Below, one piece after another: positions 47,329 through 58,725 of a DNA stretch of 64,000 nucleotides. Source of the stretch: Kingdonia uniflora (taxonomy: Eukaryota > Streptophyta > Magnoliopsida > Ranunculales > Circaeasteraceae); contig JACGCM010000560.1 of the NCBI GenBank assembly GCA_014058105.1, positions 3,224,001 through 3,288,000 of the forward strand, written 5' to 3'. The translations under genes and the position numbers were made by a program. Under the pieces are notes generated by a model, which saw only the letters and a program-made list of their open reading frames with translations, ran no database searches and had not been told where the DNA came from. Every line of letters begins with the position of its first letter. The first letter of the stretch is position 1.

Positions 47329-48143
47329 CTAATTTGGAAAGTACCTGACTCGGCTATTGTAAGACTTGGCAAGCATATGATGATATCGACCAAGGTTAGC
47401 GATGGCGCATTCCCTGGTCCCATCTATCATATTAAGGATGCAAGCCAATTCAAACTTATTTTTAGAAGGAATAATGATATTCAGAAGGAATGACTGCCTC
47501 AGTGCCATAAGCAAGGACGAATGGGGTACACCCTGCAGAATGTCAGGGAGTGGTTCGATATGCCTACAGTGCCATAAGCAAGGACGAATGGGGTACACCC
47601 TGTAGAATGTCGGGGAGTGGTTCGATATACCTACAGGACGTGGAGTAATTCGTGAACCTAATTTCCATTTTTCTGTGTGTGAAGCCGCTTTTTGAGTCCA
47701 TCCACAATGGTCTTGTTTGTGATTTTGGTATGGCAATTGCCTTGAGGATATTATGGATTTGATGGTGAATGGACGATATTGTTGTGATTTAGGAAGGTTA
47801 CGACCTTTTCTCCCACAAATTGGGGGCCATTATCGATAAGAATCAGGTAGGGACACCCGAATCGTGTGATTATGTGGTTCCAGATAAAAGAGATGAACTT
47901 TTCTTTTCTAGTTTGGCATAATGGAATTGCTTCTGCCCATTTTATAAAGTAATCGGTAGCTACGAGTAGGTGGCGGCGATTACTTGGAGAGTTAGTGAAT
48001 TCGCCGATGAGGTCTAGTGCCCATCTTTTGAATGGCCAGAAATCCTTGCTTGCATGGAGCTCGAGCTCAGGGGAGCGTAACATATTTCTATGTCTCTGGC
48101 AGGTATCACATTTACGGGAATACTCTTCTGCTTGCTTGCGCAT
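47329..48143 (-). pseudogene. Gypsy integrase
   Basis: Minus-strand text: zinc-region end EEYSRKCDTCQRH, core WALDLIGEF (first Asp), HLLVATDYFIKWAEAIPL, FGCPYLILIDNGPQFVGE (second Asp, in an Ile-Asp-Asn-Gly box) and IVHSPSNP. The Glu of the DDE triad, normally within an Ala-Glu-Ala after NGQ, is replaced: the region reads GNCHTKITNKTIVDGLKKR with Lys there. A 67-bp tandem duplication (47,500-47,566 and 47,567-47,633) then shifts the frame before the C-terminal part (KSYNSRVR). The enzyme would insert the cDNA into the genome; this copy could not. Confidence 0.88.
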
Positions 48144-48269
48144 GCCAGGCCAGAGTACTCCTTGTGTTATTGCTCGGTTTGCTAATAATCTGTCTGCGGT
48201 GTGGGAGCCACAAGTTCCTTTGTGTAATTCACAGAGTAGCTCATCTGCTTTTGATTTTGAAAGGCATTT

Positions 48270-48975
48270 GAGGTAAGGCCCTGTAACGGATAGATGTTAA
48301 AGCATACCGTTGTGAGTAATATAACGCTTCGAGTTGCTGATCAGTTGTTGGCATTCTTTTGGATCTGTTAGGAGTTGTCTGTTGTACTTGTTGTCGACAC
48401 CGTGGTAGGCTAAGAAAGGCTTTTGCCAATCGTTGTCTCCCTCTTTATCACCCCTGGTGTTGATCGTGCATACAGAGATGCGGCCAATACTGGGGTTGAA
48501 ATGATTTTGATCTGGAGATATTGAGCTTCTGTACCCAAGACCCCGGCTAGATACGCCAAGGAATCGGTGTGTCTGTTCTCACATCGAGGAAGATATTCGA
48601 GGATTACTTTTGCAAACTTACTCATCCTATCTGCAACGAGGGTTATGCATCCGATCATCTTCCCATTTTCTTGTATTGCAAGGAATAATGATGGACGATG
48701 AGTAATGAATCTGTGTAAACTGAGAGTTCGGGGACATCGAGCTCGAGTGCGAGGTCGAGTCCATGAATTAGAGCTTCATACTCGGTGACATTATTTGAGG
48801 CATTAAAATCCAAGCGGATTGATTTCTCAATTTTGTCATTAAAAAGGGTAATCAAAATGATACCGATTGCTAACCCTACAGGTCCTGTTGATCCATCTGT
48901 GAGAAGCCTCCACCCTGACGTAGTGATCCAACCAGCCCGTTCGTTGAAGGGCTTAAGAGCTAGACTTTCTAGCAT
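48270..48975 (-). pseudogene. Second RNase H domain of Gypsy pol
   Basis: From about 48,975: GWRLLTDGSTG (first Asp of RNase H), GLAIGIILI, NVTEYEALIHGLDLALEL (Glu) and LSVYTDSLLIVHH (second Asp), then after a frameshift near 48,655 SKFAKVILEYLPRCENRHTD and DSLAYLAG. A DGS-EYEAL-TDS layout separate from the RT-linked RNase H is the additional archaeal-like RNase H characteristic of Tat elements. It lies between RT-RNase H and integrase, as expected. Confidence 0.85.
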
Positions 48976-49005
48976 ACTTTCGGCAAGGTCCGGGTCGTAC
49001 TCCTC

Positions 49006-50364
49006 CTACTCGGGATCTTCCACTTGAAAATCTGTGAGAAAATAGGCAACGGCCTGATCTTTCTCAGAATGACGTTGTTCAAACTTGATGTCATGTTCTC
49101 TCAAACTAACTGACCATTGCTGCACTCTTCTTGATGTTTCTTTTTTGGACAAAACTTCCCGAAGTGGGTAGTTCGTCATCACTTTTAGAGAATGTGCTTG
49201 AAAGTAGTGCTTGAGTTTCTGCGATGTGTAAACAAAGGGTGAGAAGAAGTTTCTCAATTTTATAGTACCTTATATCTATTGGTGTAAGTGTTTTACTGAT
49301 GAAGAAGACTGGTTTCTCGATTTTCCCTTATAGGCGAATAAGAGCCAAGCTGAGAGAAGTGTCTGTGACTGGGAGGTAGATTATCAGTTTCTCATCACCT
49401 ACTGGGGTGCTTATTATGGGAGACCTCCCCAAATAGATTTTGAGATCCTAAAAAGCTGCTTCCCATTCTTGTGTCCATGTAACTTCTACAGTTGGCTAGA
49501 CCTTTCCTTGTTTGGTAGAGCCTCGAAGTAATAGGAATAGCCAATGGCAGCGGTCTAAAGATTTAGAGACAAAACGATTAATGGCGACAATCTTGCCAGC
49601 GAGTTTTTGAAGTCTTTCATTGTCCTTGGAGAAGGTATGTCGAGGAGAACGTAGATTTGATCTAGATCGGCCTCAGTCCCTTTCTTTCTGATGAGGTGGC
49701 CTAGGAAGCGGCCTGAATGTACCTCGAATTGACATTTATCTGGGTTGAGACGCATTCTGTAAGATCGAAGGACGTTGAATATTGTGTTGAGACCGGAGAT
49801 GTGATTATCTGACTGCATGCTTTTACAGAAGAGATCATCGATGTAGACTTCAACAATTTTTCCCAGGTGTGCTTTGAACATAGAATTCATCAATCGTTGA
49901 TATGTGGCTCCTGCATTCTTTAGCCCAAAGGGCATGACTTTGTAATAGTAAAGACCACTTTCGGTGATGAATGCTATCTTCTCATGATCTTCTTCCATAA
50001 GTAGAATTTGATTATATCCTGAGGCAGCGTCCATCATTGATAGGAGATCATGGCCTATAGTGGAATTGAGGATCTGATGAATGTTGGGAAGAGGAAAACT
50101 ATCCTTTGGGGTGTGTTTGTTTAGATCTGCAAAATCTACACAAACGTGGACCTTTCTGTTCTTCTTTGGGACAGCAACAATGTTGGATATCCAGTCTGGA
50201 TACTTTGCTTCTCGAATGAATCTTACCTTGATCAATTTCTCGATCTCGGTGTTGACTTTATCTCGAAGGCAAGGTGAAAGTCGTCGTTGTTTCTGTTTGA
50301 CCGCTGTGACGTTGATGCTGATGGCTAACTTGTGGCAAGCCATGGCCGAGTCGACTCCAGGCAT
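49006..50364 (-). pseudogene. Gypsy reverse transcriptase and linked RNase H
   Basis: A 269-codon open frame carries RT: ISNIVAVPKKNRKVHVCVDF, LNKHTPKDSFPLPNI, NSTIGHDLLSMMDAASGYNQ, YYYKVMPFGLKNAGATYQRL, catalytic YIDDLF (49,834-49,845) and GRFLGHLIRKKG. A shift near 49,560 and a poorly readable segment follow, then the RNase H end from 49,257: VYTSQKLKHYFQAHSLKVMT, RRVQQWSVSLREHDIKFEQR and AVAYFLTDF. The RT core is the best-preserved part of the element. Confidence 0.92.
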
Positions 50365-50779
50365 CTCTTCAAAAGACCAAGCGAAAATGTCTCGATTGAG
50401 TTGTAAAAATTAGATGAGAGCATCTTTCTTCTACTGAACCAGCTTGGTTCCGATGAATGTACCACTATCGGGTCCATCAATGTTGACATATTCCGTGGGT
50501 TCCTCCGTAGGTGATTGATTGTTGAGGTGATCAACTTTTTGTAATTGTTATGCGGCAATCTTCCTGAAGTATCGAGGATGGCGGAAAAAGCATTTTTGCA
50601 AGCTCCAGAGAGTTTCTGACTACCTCTGATCTCATAAATACCGTTGTCATGCTTGAATAAGAGTATTTAATGATAGATAGAAGCAATTCCTTCCATATTG
50701 TGTATCCAGTAGCGGCCCATGATCCCAAAATAACGAGACTTGGCATTGATGACGTAGAAAATGACTTCGATTGTGGCTG

Positions 50780-51250
50780 GTCCTTCTGTAATAGGTAAAA
50801 TGATCTTGCCTACTCATTCTTCCCTGGGGCCATTGAATCTGCTAACATCGCTATCGTTCTGAATGACTTAGTCGACCAGACCCATCTGGTCGATTGTACT
50901 CTAAAAAAGAATCTCAATACCGTTTCCAGTATCAATCATCATTGTGTGCATGACAAACTATTTCATCTTGAGCATTATGGCTAACGCATCATGATGTGGA
51001 TACTTGACATGGCTAGTATCGCAATCCTCAAAAGAGATCCTGAGTTGGCGATTGCTCAACTCGGGAAGAAGTTTGGCTTCTTTGTCTTGAGGTGTAAGGT
51101 CATTGCATTTCAAAAGTCTTCGGCATTTCGATATGATGGAATTGGCGATCTGATTGATTTCGATCATGTTGTTGAGGTGCATATAGTAGAGATGTTTATC
51201 CTCAACTCTGTCGTTGACCTGAACAACTTTGAGTAACTTCTTATGGCTGT
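50780..51250 (-). pseudogene. Gypsy protease region
   Basis: Minus strand: LRISFEDCDTSHVKYPHHDA and LAIMLKMK, then a stop, then MMIDTGNGIEILF with an intact Asp-Thr-Gly and STIDQMGL. The same words (CHINYPHHD, MMIDT, STIDQMGLTD) occur in the truncated Gypsy element, so the two are relatives. Confidence 0.8.
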
Positions 51251-51254
51251 CATC

Positions 51255-52823
51255 CTAGTACGACTTCAGGTCAACGATGTATTTGAGCATCCGTCCTTCC
51301 TTAAAAATGAGTTCAGGAATCCACTGTAGAGCATAGCAATTGTCAGTAGAATGATGATTTACCTTATGGTGTAGGCAAAATGGTTGATTCTCGATGGGTT
51401 CCAGTGGTCGGGAGGTGTGGTAGAGCGTATCTTTCAATATTAGTGGAAAAATAGTGGAGATTCGAACATTCAGCTTTGGGAGGACAGGTTTGTTCTGTGG
51501 ACCGCTTCTCCAAGGATATTCAGTGTCTCCCTTGATGCACTTCTAATGTCCCTATTCTTCCTTGGGCCCCCTAGTTTGATCTTTAGATGGGACTTTGGTG
51601 GAGAAGACAGACTTAGTAGACATTTGCCGCTCAGACGTCATTCTTTCCAAGTTGATGTAACTGTTAACTTTTGTGACCATCTCCTCTAAAGTCGCGGGCT
51701 TGTTGAGGAAAAGATATTCCTTAGCTTTGTAATCGAGCCACAACGCATTGGTGAAAGCGGTAATAGTGGTCTTTTGATCGAGGTTATCCACTTTTCTCGC
51801 AAGATCCAGGAATTTCTTCAAGAAGTCATCGAGCATTTCCCCCTGTGATTGTTTAAGACCGATAAGATAATACAGGCTCTCTTTCTTGTCTCTGTTGCGG
51901 GCATATGTTTTGATGAACTATTTCTGTAGCTGATCAAATGTATATATCGATTCCTCAGGAAGAGAGTGGAACCAACGAAGTGGCTCTTCTTGTAAACTTG
52001 TGGCGAACAGACGGGAGAGAATGTGGTTGAGATTGGAGTACAACCCTAATGAATTGCGGTTTTGCTGGATATGCTCCTTCGGGTCTGCACCTTTGTACTT
52101 GTCAATTTTGGGAGTATGGAAACCTTTTGGTACTTCCATATCGAACAGTTCTTTGGCTATCGGACTCCCATGTAATTTCATCGTATCACCGATAGTACTC
52201 AACGCTTATACTTCGATCAACTCCTTAATTCATTGGTCCATGTGTTCCTTTGTGATTTAATGACGTGCTGGTTGATTCCCTGGATATGCTAGTAAGGGAT
52301 GACGAGTTCCCGTTCCTTCACTCATGTGACCCCGTACAAGGACTTGATGCAGAGGTCACTGGTTTTCCTTTTGATCGATGGGAATCTGGTAACCTCGACT
52401 TACTTTGGATTAGACTTCTCCCCCTGGATGGATGGAGGGCTGCAGTCCGTATGGTAGATTTCTGGAAATGGCTTTATTGGTGACTCCCCGGGGTCCCAAT
52501 CATTCCCTTGCTGAAATGCGGAAGGCTTCTGGAAGCTGATCGTGACCCCTGGCAGGAGGGGCCTGCTGAGTATTTTGTAAAGCTTCGAGTACAGCCTGCA
52601 TCGCTGTCATCTGATCTTTGTGTTGCTTGAACGCTATCAAACGAGCTTGTCGTTCCGCATTGAGCTCTTTCTCCCGAAGCTCGCGATCCTTCGTTAATTG
52701 AAGTTTGAATTCTACGTGATTCTCTGCCTCTACGTGGTGATTCGCCCGTAACTCAGTGAGTTGTCCCGGATCCACAAAAATTTTGAGCTGAGTTCCTGCG
52801 GCCTGTCGTCTAGAAGAAACCAT
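51255..52823 (-). pseudogene. Gypsy gag
   Basis: ATG 52,823 lies about 55 bp after the primer site. The first part is a coiled coil (KDRELREKELNAERQARL, HKDQMTAMQAVLEALQN). The gag domain follows in the same register but with stops: TPKIDKYKGADPKEHIQQ, EEPLRWFHSLPEESIYTFDQ, LKKFLDLARKVDNLDQKTTI and KEYLFLNKPATLEEMVTKVN. Then comes a Cys/His-rich FCLHHKVNHHSTDNCYAL knuckle (Cys-His-His-Cys complete). It is clearly related to gag of the element at 36,509. Confidence 0.9.
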
Positions 52824-52876
52824 AGTTAAAAATTGTAATGAAAGACTGCCTTAGGGTATCGTGGAAATGTAATTTT

Positions 52877-52895
52877 TCCCACAGACGACGCCAAA
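52877..52895 (-). other. Primer binding site of the 13.2-kb Gypsy element
   Basis: Minus strand tttggcgtcgtctgtggga directly after the LTR end ttaca. It differs by one base from the primer site at 36,437. Confidence 0.9.
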
Positions 52896-53478
52896 TGTAA
52901 TGGCCAAATTCCGTAGCTCGATAAGATTAGAAATTAGCTATCACACCAAATAAACCTACAATAATACTCAACTAGAAAGTTAGAAATTCAAACAGGTGTT
53001 TTTAGCGTAGAAAACCTTTGAATAAGTAAAAAAAAATACGACCTCGTATGGAGGATTTTTGTAAAAGTATCTTTATTGTATGGAGTGGATATCTTTATTA
53101 CAAGTGATCTCTAGAATCTAGAAATGCTTTTAATCTCGTAAATAAGAAATTTTGAGTAATTTATCTGGTCACTGTCTCTGCTGGAACTTTTCTTTTTTAT
53201 AGGCGTTTCCCACGGCTCTTCGTCGTGTTGGAGTACGTCTTCCGAATAATGTCGTTAGTAGCGGTTAACTGTATAACTGACGAGTTCGTGGGAGACAGGT
53301 GTCTTTGACTAAATAAGGTTTTCCAGGTTTAGCTCGACCCATATTTTTTACTAGGTCATGGGGCAGTTTGGAATGTTTAACTGGAGTGTTAGGTGCTGAA
53401 ATTGCGTGGGCCTGAGGCAAAGGTAATTCGAGCTGTGTGAGCACGATTATGAATGAGCTCGAGGGATAAGTCCCTACA
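52896..53478 (-). repeat. 5' LTR of the 13.2-kb Gypsy element (583 bp)
   Basis: In plus orientation it runs TGTAATGGCC ... TCCCTACA. It shares no obvious sequence with the 323-bp LTR apart from the TGTAAT start. Flanking bases are cttct. Confidence 0.9.
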
Positions 53479-55954
53479 CTTCTTATCTGGTGTAGTAGCT
53501 TAGTAATAATTTAGTAAACGTTACATCCATAACTAATGAAGCTATTAGAATGGAAATTTATACTTAGCTCTAGGTTCTTTCTTACTTGAGGTCAATTTTA
53601 GTTTTCAAATCCATAATGCGACTTAGGTAATCACAACTTCTTTAGTCTAAAAGTTTAAGTGCTGATATGTAAAAAATAAAATCACATGGATAGAATTACA
53701 ATAAAATATAGCATCCTATAGTCAGAAACTAACTAGACGAAATGCATAAAGACAAATAAAACTATACAAACTAAACCTAACAATTTTAATTACAAAACAT
53801 TCAATAAGAAAATATTATGCAAATTCATTATGCAAATAAAACCATAAAAACTAAACCTAACAATTCACTAAGAAATCACCCTCGAAACCAAGGTCAATAA
53901 AGTTTCAAACAGTACTCTTAAAGCATATTATACATACTTATGCATAACAGAATGAAGTTAGCTGCATTGAGTAGATGTGGCTTTTGGTTACAGAAAAATA
54001 AAATTTCCAGAGGATGTTACGATATTAACCAATTATTCTTTGTGGCTCTGAGATAAAATAGAGGATGTTACGATATTTGCCAATTATTCCTTGTGGCTCA
54101 GAGATAAAATATTCTGCCACAAATGATGATTTAAGGTACCTTTATATAGTAAGATAAAAATTCAAATGGTTGAAAGCAATATCTTATACTCAATCCAAAG
54201 AATTGGATAACTTTTTAAATAGACATGGTAAGAAGGATTAAAGTTCATACCCAGTAAAGTTGAAAAGTAACCTATAACCTGAGTCATCATAAGCATGCAT
54301 ATTAATTTCTCAATCCCAAAGATACATTAATGTTGGTTAATTGGAGCATTTTTGTTTACAAAACTATCATCCATCACAATATAAAAAAAATCAAAGTACA
54401 AATATAGGAAAAAAAATGTTGATAAAAAGATTTAAGATGGGATTCGGTACATTAGATAGTCAAAAGATACTATTGTGATATACTTAAAAGATGTTAGAAT
54501 TATGCAATCTACTCACCGCTTTTCAGATTGACGCAAATATGCCACTACATTTTAGCTAATATATTTATTTCCGTAGTTCCAAATTTTCTTGGATATTAGA
54601 ATTGCAAAAGAAAATTAACACAATAACAAAAGTTAAATATTATGGAGATTAAAATAAAAGATAATTTAAAAAATACTAAAATTGTTAGAAACTTAAAGAT
54701 TGACTACATAAATAGTTAAATCCCTTCATAATCTACAAAACCATGAACATAAGAGAAAATTGAATATCAATAAAAATTATTATAATCATAGCCCAATGCA
54801 AAGGCACAAAAAAGAGATACAGTGAGATTGGGACATAGATTTAGACACACAAGTCAAAATAATAATCGGAAATCATACCACATAGAATCCCACCTTGTTG
54901 ATATAAAATAATCAAAATATTATAATTCACATTCAATATCAGCTTACTTAGCAGTAAAAATAATAGAGAAAGAGTACAGAGAGATATCTTAGTGGAAAAA
55001 AATGCAACAAATCCTCCTCCTATATCGATATGAAGAGATGGAATGGTAAATTACTGTGATAAAGAGTTTGAGCATAATATTTTGGAGAGAGAGCATACCA
55101 TACATTTTTATGTCGCATAAAATTTTGGCAATTGATTCCATAAAAAAAAATTGCAATTAGTTAGAAGAAATTAAGATGAAGTCATATAAGATGAAAACCT
55201 AAACAGAATTTCCAACGAATCCATGTATTCATCAATCAAAGTAGAGAGTAATTTTGAAAAATCCAAGTTTAGCCTAATCAATGGAGTGAATCAATGAAGA
55301 TAGAGTGATGATAGAAACCTAACCTGCATAGGAATGACTGATTTCATAGAGGGACCATCCTACATGGTTGGTAGACCCGATTAAAGATGTTGAGTATGGT
55401 TCGCTAGCATAGGTTAAGAATTATTCCTAGGAGAGAGATGGGGATGGAGAGGAAGAGAGAGGATATCATTGATTCTAATTAATCCTTGTATCTCTGTTGT
55501 AATTGCTCAGTTAGGAAAATATAAGAGGTATCCATTTCAGTAAGGTTCATATGAGAAAGAGAGAGGGAGAGAGAGAGAGATAGGGGAAGAGAAGCAGTCC
55601 CGAGAAAATAAAGATTAAACTGTAACTTACAAAGGTACCCTTCAACTTATGGCATGCCATTTAATCCTAGTCAGCTTTTCATCGCCACATAAAACAAACG
55701 AAGCCATGCAGGACAATCGATGTCGCCACGCGGGACAAAAGCAAATTTATTTATTTTTGAAACAACAAAATAAATTGCGCAATGAAAAAGGATGTATTAA
55801 AAAATATCTAAATTATAAAATAAAAATAAATATATACCTGCACAAAAATATCGTCAAGTGTATACCTGAGCTCATTTTTCTCGCAAACGATATAAGCCTT
55901 GTATCCATACATTCTGCTCCAATTTATACTTAAATAGTAGTGTATCCCGACAAG
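53479..55954. other. AT-rich intergenic stretch with small tandem duplications
   Basis: No gene. Two local duplications are clear: 51 bp x 2 at 54,010-54,110 (gaggatgttacgatatt) and about 79 bp x 2 starting near 53,755 and 53,834 (aaactaaacctaacaatt). A GA-rich run lies at 55,555-55,585. Confidence 0.6.
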
Positions 55955-57024
55955 ATCAAAACTCTTACTTTGTCTCTGTCTCTTAGATACAAGTTTTTAA
56001 ATATGGTACGAAAGTGGCAAAGTTGTCAAACACTTGAGACAAATGCCTTACAGCATTCCGATATAGATGGCATAAGCACAAATGGTGATGTGCAGTTGAT
56101 CTATGAAGATAGTAGCTGGATATTTTCCAGTCATTGCATCCAAAAAAGTTTGAAAAAGCTATTTAAAAGTCACAATAGTCACATCTAACAATAAAATACA
56201 CCCAAAAAATACTAACTGTCCATGGTTATTTACTCCGATAAAAAGAGTATACAACTTTTCATATACATTGGTTTGATAAATTGTGTCAAAACATATAACA
56301 TCATCAACGAAACTGTAATCCATTCGTGACTACGTATCAGGCAATAAATAACTACAAATCGTATTATTTTTGTCCATCTGTATTGAGTTTAAAAAATAAG
56401 GATTATCCTTTCCCTTTGATATGAAGTACTCCAAGAGGAGTTGTATCCCATTTTCCAATATCTCACTACGTCTCATTCATTGCAATGCGTTTGCACAATC
56501 TGGAAGTGTGAGGTTCAGATTTTTTGCACCTCCTACTTCTGAACTCATTAGATCAAACATATCAGTCGATCCTATCCCCAAATCATACATGTTCTTCATC
56601 AATACCTTTTGTTTGTTACTTACACTTCGTTATAACCTAAAATGGTGTCTTGAAGTACAAGATTATGATTATGGATTTCTTGAAGTTCTCTCACATGATA
56701 AGGGTTGTCTGGAAACAAGTTATAAACAAGTTTTGCATTACAGTCGGTTCTTGTAATCAACCGTCTATTTTTAAGGGGTCCTCTTGGATATTTTTTATAC
56801 TAGCCTTCTTTTGAGCAACATTGAACTCTTATCGTAACTATTTTATCTGAGCCCGATCGCCGAGTAGAGGAACCTCTACGTATAATAAACCCATTTAATC
56901 TCCCATAAAGATTGTAAAAATTATAAGCTTCATCTTCATATTCAAAAGTCCTCCAAATTACCGGTATAGGATACAAATTTTTGTTACATTTGAGGTGTAG
57001 TTTTACTTTTCGTATCCATCCCAA
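55955..57024 (-). pseudogene. FRS gene, N-terminal half (FAR1 domain and start of transposase core)
   Basis: ATG 57,024 opens a FAR1 DNA-binding domain (FEYEDEAYNFYNLYGRLNGF, IIRRGSSTRRS, CCSKEG), the WRKY-like zinc module of the family. After a stop the text continues RRLITRTDCNAKLV, VRELQEIHNHNL, KNMHDLGIGSTDMFDL. The MULE transposase core follows: MDYSFVDDVICFDTIYQTN, LFIGVNNHGQLVFFGCILLL, LFQTFLDAMTGKYPATIFID and LCLCHLYRNAVRHLSQVF. Similarity ends near 55,955, just where the fragment at 28,249-29,050 would continue after a gap of roughly 35 residues. Stops and frameshifts near 56,130, 56,350, 56,500, 56,625 and 56,800. Confidence 0.88.
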
Positions 57025-57616
57025 AAAGTAAGAATACCAATATTAACTAAATATGATTGCACCTCATGTGGAGAAATTAACTTTAATGCTTTCATGTGGA
57101 AAAATTAATCTTCATAGATTGTACCTTAGTAGGTTTTCGACTTCAATAATTGTAAGAAAAAATAGAATTTTGTGCTTGGAATTGTATTTGTGGTAGCTTA
57201 TTCCGCATCTCGAACTTATGTTTCATCATCGTAATACATACGAGCTTTCAACCTCAACAGCAGAGCACGTGGCACAATCAGAAATAAGATAACAACGTCA
57301 GAAAACACATGCAGTACGAGTTTCTCATCCAACACCACTTATCCCTAATACTACTTGTGTTATTGCTTGATAGCCATCTTGTAATAGCTTATTTCGTATC
57401 TCGGACTCAAAACCTCATCCTTGACCTCATCAGCATACAGGAAACACTACTAAAATCATATTCAATATTCCTCAGTTCCTCAGCTTGAGTCATCGCTTTC
57501 AACCTCCACATCAGCAGTTCAATTTATGCAAATTTACAGTCATCAATAAAGCCGTTGTATAGTAATAGAGGTCAGAATGTTATACCATCTGGTCAAAGAA
57601 TATCTTACATCTACTT
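57025..57616. other. Upstream flank of the FRS half-gene
   Basis: No supported exon. Two related phrases (gtggtagcttattccgcatctc at about 57,190; gtaatagcttatttcgtatctc at about 57,382) show a local duplication. Confidence 0.4.
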
Positions 57617-57939
57617 TGTAACGCCCACCATTAAGAATCTTAATGGTCATCAAACGTTCATATTATAAGACTTATAAATAGGACCAGAGAGATAGAGATG
57701 AAGGACAGACAATTCTATACAGAAGAATCCCTATTACAAAACTTTATAGATTCAAAGTGCTCATTGTAATAGCTAGCATTCTCAATAACATCTCTCTCTT
57801 TCTAAAATCCTCAAGAGAGGTCGTAGTTTTTAACCTATTCAAAGGTTTTTTACGCTAAACTTTTGTGTTACTTATTATTAGCATTCTGACTACATGCGGT
57901 GTAAAGGCTAAGTTCGGATCCCAGAATTAGGCTATTACA
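57617..57939 (+). mobile_element. Solo LTR of the truncated Gypsy family
   Basis: 323 bp, the same length and order as 36,114-36,436 (cccaccattaagaatcttaa, aggaccagagagatagagat, ggctattaca). There is no primer site or gag after it; the next bases are gtatttac. Adjacent pentamers tactt and gtatt do not match. It is probably the product of LTR-LTR recombination. Confidence 0.9.
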
Positions 57940-58204
57940 GTATTTACTATTACTTACATAATGAACTATGATTCAATAAATATTGTCCCTATCTCCCATG
58001 TTATAGCTATTAAAATATTAATGAGAAGATACTTAGTGTACTTACTGTATTGAATTTGATTATGTCTTCTTCTTTTTTACTCTTGCTTAGAAGTTAGAAT
58101 TAGGAATCGTACTAGGGATAAAGAGGGGAAGATAGAATTTTTTAATTTTTAATAAAATATATTATTTATAAATTAGCAATAACAAATAAAGAGGAGAAAA
58201 AAAG
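57940..58204. other. Short intergenic flank
   Basis: AT-rich; nothing recognised. Confidence 0.4.
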
Positions 58205-58330
58205 AGAGAATGACGGCAGTTTAGTTGTGGAGCTAACTTGGGTTTAAAAGTTTCTCTCTCCTGCCACATGGCAAGATTTGATTAGAAGAGATCAAAAAAT
58301 AATCTCTTTAGAGAGATTAAAAAAAATTCT
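58205..58330 (-). repeat. Dispersed repeat, copy 2 (inverted)
   Basis: Reverse complement matches 16,681-16,795 (gccatgtggcaggagagaga, aatctctctaaagagatt). Confidence 0.75.
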
Positions 58331-58367
58331 CTTTAATAAATTATAGCAGTGCAATTATTCTCTCTAG

Positions 58368-58725
58368 CGTAAATCTGAGTTGCGAAAATAGAAACTCACA
58401 TTCTTCAAATTGAAACTAAACAAAAGCTAAAACTAAAGCCTAAACTGATTTTTTTTCAAATCATCAACTAACTAAAATAGATAACCTAGATAGGCATCCC
58501 TTTTATATAACATAAGAACTAGAGGATTTGAATTAACAACCTAATTCTAATCTAAATAGAGATCTACTTAAATTGAGAAAACTTCATATTTAACCTTGTA
58601 TTAGTTAAAAGAAACAAGTCCCTAAATTCTACTTCACATCTCCAGTAATGGAGAGGTTGAAATCGATGAGTAAATAAAGAAACCTGTTAACATTAAGAAC
58701 GACCATTAGAGGATGATTCACATCA
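58368..58725 (-). repeat. 3' LTR of non-autonomous element 2
   Basis: Shares caaattgaaactaaacaaaag, ttcaaatcatcaactaac and gaacgaccattaga with the other LTR; somewhat shorter owing to indels. Confidence 0.82.

Larger units (their letters stand above)
40243..53478 (-). mobile_element. 13.2-kb Ty3/Gypsy element, Tat type, with an antisense gene
   Basis: The 5' LTR is 52,896-53,478 and the 3' LTR 40,243-40,706 (its far end lost). Next to the 5' LTR is a primer site identical in style to that of the truncated element. On the minus strand come gag, protease, RT, RNase H, a second RNase H and integrase (52,823 to about 47,330). Then follow a tandem repeat array (46,034-46,908) and a 6-kb 3' region carrying a spliced gene on the plus strand. 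Extra ORFs, some antisense, and tandem repeats in the 3' region are described for Tat-lineage elements. Pol is broken by frameshifts and stops. Confidence 0.93.

Noticed and set aside
57612..57944. Target-site duplication for the solo LTR
   Set aside because: tactt and gtatt match poorly; alternative LTR starts do not give a match either.
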